A stretch of DNA of 30,264 bases from Stenotrophomonas sp. UBA2124 (GTDB lineage: Bacteria; Pseudomonadota; Gammaproteobacteria; Xanthomonadales; Xanthomonadaceae), in the NCBI GenBank assembly GCA_002329155.1, contig DCXY01000044.1, positions 1 to 30,264 of the forward strand. Direction: 5' to 3'. The notes below the pieces were generated by a model that was not told where the DNA came from, did no database searches, and saw only the letters and a list, made by a program, of their open reading frames with translations. The translations under genes were made by a program, and so were the position numbers. Below are positions 16,801 through 22,539 of this stretch, piece by piece. The number at the start of each line of letters is the position of its first letter. The stretch's first letter is position 1.

Positions 16801-17467
16801 GCAGACGCAGCGCCATGTCGTTGCCGATGCCCAGCAGGTGGCGGAAGCGTTCGGCATAACCGGTGAAGCTGTCGAAGTGCGCGACTTCTTCGCCCAGGCG
16901 CAGCTTGAGCTTGCGCAGGTCCAGATCGAAGCCATCAAGCTCGGCCAGATCGAAACGGCGCGGCACCACCATGTAGTGCTTGCGCACATCGTTGGCGGAC
17001 GTGCCTGCGCCGTTGATCCAGAACATGCGGATGATGGTGACCGCCGCGCCGCGCGCGTTGTGGTACTCCAGCGCCAGCGCGCTCCAGGTGGCGCCCTTGC
17101 GCAGGTACTGTGTGGCGATTTCGCCCGACTCGCTGTCCTGCTGGTCGGCCCATGCGCCACGCACGTAGGACACCAGCGAGCGGTCACGGCCCGATCGCTC
17201 GGCTTCGCGCGCGGCGGCGTTGAAATCCACGATGCTGGGCGGGGTGAGCAGTGCGCTCATGCCGTCGAGCAGGGTGGACTTGCCCGAACCGGAGCGGCCC
17301 ACGAACAGAAAGCCACGCTCGGCGATCGGCACATCGGTGAGGCCCGAGAACGTGCCCCAGTTGAGCACCTGCAGGCGACGCATGCGGAACTGGCTGGCGC
17401 GTGCATCGCTGGCCGGGTCGTTGAACAGTGCGGCGGCGGGAAGCAGGGTGTGGGAAGTGGTTTCCAT
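13835..17467 (-). CDS. jetC: JetC/MksB-like SMC-family ATPase with lysine-rich tail
   Basis: This 1210-residue protein is the SMC-like motor of a Wadjet/MksBEF complex, which loads on and extrudes DNA loops. The ATG at 17467 is preferred over one at 17476 because AAGG is then about 8 bases upstream. Walker A GRSGSGKST is at about residues 57-65. The first charged coiled coil spans about 250-440, a hinge-like globular region lies near 450-600, and a second coil spans about 600-850. The ABC signature KSGGQ is at 1008-1012, and Walker B VVLDEAF has D1045/E1046. After about residue 1105 comes a roughly 100-residue Ala/Pro/Glu-rich segment ending in a Lys/Ala/Pro tail (PAKKAAAKSK type) resembling histone H1, unusual for the family as I know it. 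It is last in the jetA-jetB-jetC order, and no jetD follows. Confidence 0.9.
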   Translation of the reverse strand: METTSHTLLPAAALFNDPASDARASQFRMRRLQVLNWGTFSGLTDVPIAERGFLFVGRSGSGKSTLLDGMSALLTPPSIVDFNAAAREAERSGRDRSLVSYVRGAWADQQDSESGEIATQYLRKGATWSALALEYHNARGAAVTIIRMFWINGAGTSANDVRKHYMVVPRRFDLAELDGFDLDLRKLKLRLGEEVAHFDSFTGYAERFRHLLGIGNDMALRLLHKTQSAKNLGDLNAFLRGFMLEEPRTFEAADRLVEDFAELDGAHHAVVTARRQVETLSPAREYHHELTELRKGVANLRDLQIGIDGYREEMRLELVNERLKEVEVLDRGLMGEEGQRRQALDNHEQKLVELERQQREQGGERIEELERERVRVEREVEERSRRRKQLESACRQLGMSLADTATGFAEQIEQARALIDGSRDGAGTVDDAIAERMAERREDEKRFAALRVELDSLKSAPSSIPAPLQQLRSRMCEDTGLPESVLPFVGELIQVREDQIGWRGAIERVLHGFAQSLLVDEKHHSQVAEWANRTHLGTKLVYFRVRDNELLHSREPDKRSLIHKLQLRDHAFGDWVYNELLRRFDYTCVENAGQLRNEDRAITREGQIKHPGDRYEKDDRHAVNDRKRWMLGHDNRDKRRVFEREGQELAQRIARSESDVAMLRKQRESGQEKQLAARVLVERDWDEIDIGPRLQRLGDIDEQLVDLREGDNALARVGQQIELTRGLRDQAMRTYEDVRLERAQLSRERVRLEQQRDNGAARVASAPLTDMQRDGLGARLQVLPGFNLDTLESHFRVIERGLSEELGQSQGRDAKLTQHLLDCFRKYCQQWPEDSGDFTVSLGSADDFLARLQRLESDGLPRHEGRFFELLQTQSKNNLLALQRHTAEAHKAIKQRMDEVNASLEQVAFNRGTVLAIDVSDRRLPEVQDFQLQLRAVLTHQQTEDRSLAESQFNVLRDLVRRLGAQEPELRRWREQVLDVRQHVEFIGVELDADTREQVEIYRSGAGKSGGQRQKLATTCLAAALRYQLGGEDGELPRYAAVVLDEAFDKADNEFTALAMNIFENFGFQMVVATPLKSVMTLEPFIGGACFVEISGRHDSGVLLIEYDEEGNRLKLPARARGAAARAQSDAEVAALSSAASVDAAEATQAEVATPTTPVEAPAEAEAPADAAAETKKAAPEKRKAKPTADKVPAAKKPAKKAAAKSKTPA

Positions 17468-17534
17468 GCAGCTCATCCTTCAACCGCCGCGCGGCGCGCG
17501 ACGGCAATCATTCCTGGGGCGACGCGCAGGCGCG

Positions 17535-18251
17535 TCATTCGTCGCTGTCGTCGCTGACCGCGTCACCGGTAATGGGCTGGTCACCTTCGCGCAGCTGGCG
17601 GTAGGCGTCGGCCAGCAGCTGCACGTCCTCGGCGGAGAACAGCAGCTTCAGTGCCGGCGAGATTTCATAGCGGTCTTCGCTGCCACGCAGCTTGGACAGC
17701 AGCTGGTTCTCGCGCATCTTGGCGATGGCCGCGCTCACGCGCTTGCCGTAACCGGCCTGGTCGGTGGAGACGTTCTTCTGGTAGACGCTCATCGCCTCGA
17801 CCAGCTGCGGCTCTTCCACCACCGCGCGTTCGCCGCGGGTATCGGCCTCGGCCAGCTGCTGGCGCAGGTGCAGCAGCAGCACCGATTCGATGAAGGTCAG
17901 CGGCGCGCTGCGCAGCAGGGTGGGCGAATCCAGTTCGGCGGTATCGGCCTGGCGGGTGAAGGCGATGCCGCCGTCGCGGTCCAGCACCAGTTCCAGGAAC
18001 AGCTCGCACAGCAGGCTGCGCACGGCGTCTTCGTGGCGCAGCAGCGCCGACCACTGGCCGGGCTGGCGCTGCGCATCCACGCTGGGGCCGGCCAGCAGCT
18101 GGCACAACGCGCGGCGCGCCTCTGCCGGCAGGCTGCCGGTGTCGCCCAGGAACAGCGGGCCGTTGCCGTTGGCGGCCACCGGCTTGGCCGGCACCGGTGC
18201 GGCGTCGTTGCCGGTGTCTTCGTTTTCCAGTTCGGTCTCAGACCAGTTCAT
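17535..18251 (-). CDS. jetB: JetB/MksE-like DUF4194 condensin subunit
   Basis: This 238-residue protein is a DUF4194 member, the MukE/MksE-type winged-helix KITE subunit that bridges the kleisin and the SMC heads. The ATG at 18251 (MNWSETELEN) has AAGGAAAG upstream and overlaps the jetA stop by 14 bases, implying coupling. Residues 1-32 are acidic then Pro/Ala/Asn-rich and probably disordered. The folded core spans about 38-225, with family-like features WSALLRHEDAVRSLLCELFLEL and the helical LLRSAPLTFIESVLLLHLRQ. The last ten residues (GDAVSDDSDE) are again strongly acidic. A longer open frame to 18311 lacks a ribosome site and lies in jetA. 67 bases separate it from jetC. Confidence 0.88.
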   Translation of the reverse strand: MNWSETELENEDTGNDAAPVPAKPVAANGNGPLFLGDTGSLPAEARRALCQLLAGPSVDAQRQPGQWSALLRHEDAVRSLLCELFLELVLDRDGGIAFTRQADTAELDSPTLLRSAPLTFIESVLLLHLRQQLAEADTRGERAVVEEPQLVEAMSVYQKNVSTDQAGYGKRVSAAIAKMRENQLLSKLRGSEDRYEISPALKLLFSAEDVQLLADAYRQLREGDQPITGDAVSDDSDE

Positions 18252-19707
18252 CGCGTCTTTCCTTGAGGAACCACACCAGCGGCACGCGGGCGCGTCGCGC
18301 CCTGCCGTCACCGCCGGTCCATTCCACGGTTTCCAGTTGATCGCGCACCACCATGCCGTGGCGGGTGCCGATGGAGAGATAGCCGATCACGCTGCCCAGG
18401 CCCTGCCGCGCCGGCCGCTCGCGCAGCACCTGCGCGATGGACAGCTGCGGGCGGGTGCCGAGCAGCATGAACAGGTTGTCCTTGAGCGTGCGCACGTCGA
18501 TTTCCGACTGCGCGACCAGATCGCCCACGCTGTCCAGCGAGATTTCCGCGGCCTCGGCCATGTAGATTGAGGTTTCCACCTGATGGCTGCGCGGATCGTG
18601 CAGGCGCCACTGGCCGATGGAGCGCAGCCGCGCCGAAGACAGCGGCAGCACGAAGCCGGTGGCGGCGGTGGGATGCAGTTCGTCGCGCAGCTGCAGTGCC
18701 TGGCCCTGGGCCTGTTTGAGCAGCTGGTTGAGGCGGCGCTGTTCCAGATAGCCACGGCTCTGCACGAAGCCGCGCAGGCTGCGGGCGAAGTGCTGCATGA
18801 CTTCGTGCACCTGGCCACCGCGTTCAAGCAGGGTGCCGGTGAAGTTGCGCAGGAAGGCGCGCTCGTTGCGGTCCAGCTTGCGGGTGAAGCCGCGGTTGAG
18901 CACGGCGTCCAGCGCGGCATCGAGTTCGGCGCTGCGGCGCGGGTCGTTGAGCAGGTCCCAGAAGGCCTGGAAGCTGCGGCCCGCGTCGGATTCGCCAATC
19001 ACATCGACGCCGTTGAACAGGCGGTCGAGCACGTCGCCGCGCGCGCCTTCGTCATCGATGATGCGTTCGCGGAAGCGGCGGTTGAGCTGCTCGAAGTCAT
19101 CGCGCACGCGGCGGAAGTCTTCGGCCAGGTCGTCGGCCAGGCGGATCACGTCGCGGGTGCGTTCCAGCGCGCGCTTGCCGTCCAGCGTGGCAACCTTGCC
19201 GCTGGCGGCCTCGACGATTTCCGCATCGATGCGCTCGCGCTCGGCACGCAGTGCGGCCAGCCGCGCTTCGGGGTCGGCCTCGGTCTGCGTGGCCAGCTGC
19301 GAGAGCTGCTGCATGACCATCGCCAGGCGGCTTTCGGTGGCCAGGCTGGCGTTGTGCTCGACCCCGGCGATGAAGCGGATGGCCTGCACGGCCTGCCGCG
19401 ACAGCTCGTATTCCTCTTCGTTGGCACCTTCGGGCAGGCGCCGCTCCAGCCAGCCCTGCGCCAGCCAGTAGGCGATATAGGCCGGCGCGCTGCGTGGCAG
19501 TTCCACGTCCAGTTCGTCGGCGTTGAGTGCGTCCAGCTGCTGCTGCAGGCGCTCGGCCAGGATGGCGCCCGGCACACGGCGCTCACCTTCCAGCAACAGG
19601 CCCTGCAGCAACCCGATCAACACCGGGGCACGGTCGGAGGCCAGCAGTTTCCATAGCGGCTGCTCGCGCAGGCGCTGATAGCCGGCAATACGTTGGCGGT
19701 ACTTCAT
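18238..19707 (-). CDS. jetA: JetA/MksF-like DUF3375 kleisin subunit
   Basis: This 489-residue protein belongs to DUF3375, the JetA/MksF kleisin of Wadjet/Mks complexes. The N-terminal winged-helix part (about 1-130) includes the segment AYWLAQGWLERRLPEG and the pattern YELSRQAVQAIRFI. The family-typical ATESRL motif follows near 140-145. A long charged helical middle spans about 150-250, and a C-terminal half extends to VWFLKERRDELV. Length is normal. Its start at 19707 is 22 bases after the folE stop on the same strand, with AAGGA about 14 bases upstream, so it may be co-transcribed with folE. It overlaps jetB by 14 bases. Recognition rests on sequence pattern plus the jetA-jetB-jetC order, which is diagnostic. 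Confidence 0.88.
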   Translation of the reverse strand: MKYRQRIAGYQRLREQPLWKLLASDRAPVLIGLLQGLLLEGERRVPGAILAERLQQQLDALNADELDVELPRSAPAYIAYWLAQGWLERRLPEGANEEEYELSRQAVQAIRFIAGVEHNASLATESRLAMVMQQLSQLATQTEADPEARLAALRAERERIDAEIVEAASGKVATLDGKRALERTRDVIRLADDLAEDFRRVRDDFEQLNRRFRERIIDDEGARGDVLDRLFNGVDVIGESDAGRSFQAFWDLLNDPRRSAELDAALDAVLNRGFTRKLDRNERAFLRNFTGTLLERGGQVHEVMQHFARSLRGFVQSRGYLEQRRLNQLLKQAQGQALQLRDELHPTAATGFVLPLSSARLRSIGQWRLHDPRSHQVETSIYMAEAAEISLDSVGDLVAQSEIDVRTLKDNLFMLLGTRPQLSIAQVLRERPARQGLGSVIGYLSIGTRHGMVVRDQLETVEWTGGDGRARRARVPLVWFLKERRDELV

Positions 19708-19729
19708 CGACTGCGCGCGGGTCCTTGGC

Positions 19730-20329
19730 TTAGCGGCGGGCGTGGCCGACTTCGATGAAACGCAGGAACTCGGCGCGGGTGCGCGCGTCGTCGTGGAAGC
19801 TGCCGCGCATGCGCGAGGTCACCATGCTCACCCCGCGCTTGTGGATGCCACGGGTGGTCATGCACTCGTGCGAGCCCTCCACCACCACGCCCACGCCCAT
19901 CGGCTGCAGCACGTGCTGGATGCAGTCGGCAATCTGCGCGGTCATCTTTTCCTGCACCTGGAAGCGGCGGGCATAGGCCTCGACCACGCGGGCCAGCTTG
20001 GAGATGCCCACCACGCGGCCATTGGGCACATAGCCCACGTGCACACGGCCGATGATGGGCGCCATGTGGTGCTCGCAGTGGCTTTCGTACTCGATGTCGC
20101 GCAGCACGATCATCTCGTCGTAGCCGGCCACTTCCTCGAAGGTGCGCTCCAGGTACTCGCGCGGGTCTTCCTGATAGCCCTTGAACCAGTCGCCATAGGC
20201 CTCGGCCACCCGGCGAGGGGTGTCCAGCAGGCCCTCACGGGCAGGGTCTTCACCGGCCCAGCGCAGCAGCGTGCGCACGGCGTCTTCTGCCTGTGCCTGG
20301 GTGACGGAGGGGTTCTTGGAATCGGCCAT
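19730..20329 (-). CDS. folE: GTP cyclohydrolase I
   Basis: This 199-residue protein converts GTP to 7,8-dihydroneopterin triphosphate, the first step of tetrahydrofolate synthesis, in the cytosol. The whole family core is present. The DTPRR segment lies at 36-40. The zinc site has C85 and H88 in SHCEHH, and C156 in SHECMTTRG, corresponding to Cys110, His113 and Cys181 of the Escherichia coli enzyme. H87 and H154 match the other active-site histidines. The VGISKLARVVEAYARR helix (108-122) and a C-terminal TRAEFLRFIE segment are also typical. Length is slightly shorter than E. coli FolE because of a short N-terminus. Only a weak AGGCG sits before the ATG. It is first in an apparent folE-jetA-jetB-jetC unit, an unexpected partner for a folate gene. 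Confidence 0.97.
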   Translation of the reverse strand: MADSKNPSVTQAQAEDAVRTLLRWAGEDPAREGLLDTPRRVAEAYGDWFKGYQEDPREYLERTFEEVAGYDEMIVLRDIEYESHCEHHMAPIIGRVHVGYVPNGRVVGISKLARVVEAYARRFQVQEKMTAQIADCIQHVLQPMGVGVVVEGSHECMTTRGIHKRGVSMVTSRMRGSFHDDARTRAEFLRFIEVGHARR

Positions 20330-20500
20330 TACGTACAGCGCCTAGATTGCGGGGTTGAACATGCTACCAGCCGGGGGGGTGCCGGGCATGGGGGTGGGGT
20401 GGGTGGCGGCACCCAGCGGCAGTGCCGCGGGTCGTAATGTGTTGTTTTGGCTATGGTTTCGGGAAGGACACCTGTCTTCCCGGCAGATCAGGCGGAAAGG
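20330..20500. other. folE upstream spacer
   Basis: This 171-base stretch lies upstream of folE and should hold the promoter for folE and possibly for the jet genes. On the minus strand I see no convincing -35/-10 pair. A TACGTA palindrome sits immediately before the folE ATG, and a G/C homopolymer-rich segment lies near 20370-20400. No coding potential is supported. Confidence 0.4.
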
Positions 20501-20615
20501 CACCCCTCCCCGGCCCTCCCCTCTGCACTGCGTGCAGAAGAGAGGGGGAAGAAGTGGTGCTTCCCGCGTGGCCCCCTCCCTTTGGCGCAGCCAAGGGGAG
20601 GGCTGGGGAGGGGTG
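20501..20615. repeat. Folded palindromic repeat between recD and folE
   Basis: A 20-base left arm (20501-20520) is complementary to 20596-20615 with a single mismatch (wobble). Inside are a 7-bp hairpin TCTGCAC-TGC-GTGCAGA (20522-20538) and a 13-bp hairpin CCCTCCCTTTGGC-GCA-GCCAAGGGGAGGG (20574-20602, one mismatch). The latter competes with the outer right arm. The element begins 8 bases after the recD stop, so it would be the 3' end of the recCBD message. It is likely a dispersed intergenic repeat or a message-end structure; there is no T-run typical of a terminator. Confidence 0.6.
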
Positions 20616-20622
20616 GCTTTGC

Positions 20623-22539
20623 TCAGCCCCGCAACCGCTCGGCCAACCCCGACCAGCGGCTGGCGTGGCGGGCCAGGGCGGCTTCGATGATGGGGGCGCT
20701 GCCGGCCAGGTGCAGGCCGTGACGGGCGCGCGTGGCGCCGGTGTAGAGCAGTTCGCGGCTGAGGACGCGGTTGTCGCGGGCGGGCAGCTGCAGCCAGACC
20801 TGGTCGAACTCCGAGCCCTGGGCCTTGTGCACGGTCATGGCGAAGGCGCTTTCATGCGCCGGCAGGGCTGCCGGGTGGAAGCCGCGCGGGGAACCGGGTT
20901 CGTCGCCGGGGAACCAGGCGGTGGTGCCACGGATGCCACCCTCATTCCGCAGGCAGATGCCGATGTCGCCGTTGAACAGACGGTGGCGGTAGCTGTTCTC
21001 GGTGATGATCAGCAGCCGCCCGTGGAAGTAGCCCGGCCCAGTGGCACCGCGGCGCGGGCTGCCGGCCAGCAGTTCCTCGATGCGGGCGTTGAGCCCGCGT
21101 GCGCCCTGCGGCCCCTCGCGCACGGCGGTGAGCAGGCGCAGGCGGTTGCTCAGGGCCAGTGCCTCGCCCGGATCGGCGGCATTGGCCAGGGCATCCCAGT
21201 ACTGCTGAAGCGGGCCGCGCCAAGCGGTGAGCGGGTCGATGTCGCCTTCGTGGAAGTGGACCCCGGCCAGCCCGCCGCTGCGCAGCAGGGTCAAAGCTTC
21301 GGCCGCATTGCCATCCCGCAGGGCAGCAGCCAGCGGTGCCAGCTGCAGGGCGTCGCTCTGGCGGTAGCCGCGTTGCAGCTGCACGCGGGCACCGGGGAAG
21401 GTCGCGGCCTGACCGGTGATGTCTTCGACGGGTGTGTCACCCAGCAGCGGCTGCAGCGCGTCGGCATCGGCAGCGCTGATGTGGCCGCCGTCGCCGGCGG
21501 CACGCAGGATGGCGCTGAGCACGTCGCCGGCTTCGACCGAGGGCAGCTGGTCGGGATCACCCAGCAGGATCAGGCGACAGCCGGTGGCTACGGCTTCGAC
21601 CAGCTTGGTCATCAGCGGCAGGTCGATCATGGAGGCTTCGTCCACCACCACCACGTCGTATGGCAGGGGGTTGTCGGCGTTGTGGCGGAAACGCGGGGAT
21701 TCCGGAATCACACCCAGCAGGCGATGCAGGGTGGTGCCGGTGGTGGGCAGCTGCGCGCACAGTGCCGGGTCCACGCCCGCCGCCTGCAGGTGCTGCAGGG
21801 CGTTGCGCAGACTTTCGGCCATGCGCTCGGCGGCGCGGCCAGTGGGCGCGGCCAGTGCCACCCTCGGCGGTGGCTGGTTGGCGGCCTGCGCCTGTGCGGC
21901 AAGCAGTACCAGCAGGCGGGTGATGGTGGTGGTCTTGCCGGTGCCGGGGCCGCCGGTGACCAGCAGCAGCCTATGGCGCAGGGCGGTAGCGGCGGCGCGG
22001 GCCTGGAGGTTGGTTGTGGGGTAAAGCTTGCCCTCTCCCGGCCTTCGGCCACCCTCTCCCGCTCGCGGGAGAGGGGAGTATGCGGGAAGCTCCGCGGCCG
22101 GGAACAACTGCGCGAAAAGCTCTGCCAGCGCGCCGACATCGCCTGCTTCGACCGGCGCGCTGCCGATCCGCTGCAGGCCCAGTGCGAGGCAGCGTTCGTA
22201 TTCGCGGTAGCGGCGCAGGTAGAGCAGGCCGTTTTCCCATGCCAGTGGTGACTGCCCGGTTTCCACGCGGTTATCCACAGATGTGGATATCCAGTGCGAC
22301 GTGCTCAGCGCGTTGATCCACGCCTCGGGCGATGGCCACTCCACGGCTGCGTCCACCAGCCGCTGTGGCTGTGCGGGATCGAAGCCGGCGTGGCCCTGCG
22401 ATATCGCCAGCGATGCCAGCGCGGCAGCGGCGAGCACGGTGTCCGGTGTTTCCGGGTCGAGGCGACGCAGGCTCTGCGCCAGCGCGTGGTCGAGCGGGCG
22501 CAGTGCGCCACTGCGGTTCAGGGCCTGCAACAGGCTCAT
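20623..22539 (-). CDS. recD: RecD, exodeoxyribonuclease V alpha subunit
   Basis: This 638-residue protein is the 5'-3' SF1B helicase subunit of RecBCD. The ATG at 22539 has a GGAGGG ribosome site and overlaps the recB stop by four bases. The N-terminal domain (about 1-150) includes the segment LAWENGLLYLRRY. Walker A GGPGTGKTTT is at 196-205, with K202. A VVDEASM motif II and a C-terminal YTGATRARHGLHLAG motif VI follow. TVHKAQGSEFD provides motif V. Length is slightly above E. coli RecD (608). Residues about 154-171 (SPLPRAGEGGRRPGEG) are encoded by a palindromic repeat at 22031-22076, in frame, placed in the linker before the helicase core. The gene is the last of recC-recB-recD. Confidence 0.96.
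   Translation of the reverse strand: MSLLQALNRSGALRPLDHALAQSLRRLDPETPDTVLAAAALASLAISQGHAGFDPAQPQRLVDAAVEWPSPEAWINALSTSHWISTSVDNRVETGQSPLAWENGLLYLRRYREYERCLALGLQRIGSAPVEAGDVGALAELFAQLFPAAELPAYSPLPRAGEGGRRPGEGKLYPTTNLQARAAATALRHRLLLVTGGPGTGKTTTITRLLVLLAAQAQAANQPPPRVALAAPTGRAAERMAESLRNALQHLQAAGVDPALCAQLPTTGTTLHRLLGVIPESPRFRHNADNPLPYDVVVVDEASMIDLPLMTKLVEAVATGCRLILLGDPDQLPSVEAGDVLSAILRAAGDGGHISAADADALQPLLGDTPVEDITGQAATFPGARVQLQRGYRQSDALQLAPLAAALRDGNAAEALTLLRSGGLAGVHFHEGDIDPLTAWRGPLQQYWDALANAADPGEALALSNRLRLLTAVREGPQGARGLNARIEELLAGSPRRGATGPGYFHGRLLIITENSYRHRLFNGDIGICLRNEGGIRGTTAWFPGDEPGSPRGFHPAALPAHESAFAMTVHKAQGSEFDQVWLQLPARDNRVLSRELLYTGATRARHGLHLAGSAPIIEAALARHASRWSGLAERLRG
22031..22076. repeat. Double-palindrome repeat inserted in frame in recD
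   Basis: GGCC-TTC-GGCC (22040-22050), an A, then CCCTCTCCCGC-TC-GCGGGAGAGGG (22052-22075, perfect 11-bp arms). Layout is identical to the intergenic copy at 13754-13789. Here it lies in the recD coding region and is read on the minus strand as a Pro/Gly/Arg/Glu-rich segment without a stop. That low-complexity peptide does not resemble the surrounding RecD sequence, so an insertion is the simplest explanation. Confidence 0.75.
22271..22290. promoter_or_regulatory. Inverted pair of DnaA-box sequences within recD
   Basis: TTATCCACA at 22271-22279 is the perfect DnaA-box consensus. TGTGGATAT at 22282-22290 is a one-mismatch copy in opposite orientation, two bases away. Together they form an 8-bp palindrome around GA. 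The sequence encodes part of the RecD N-terminal domain, so a regulatory role is speculative. Confidence 0.35.

Noticed and set aside
13634..17557. A 1307-residue open frame on the plus strand opposite jetC
   Set aside because: It is a GC-rich antisense shadow: no ribosome site, His/Gln/Leu-rich composition, no domain, and it lies opposite a gene with clear ATPase motifs.
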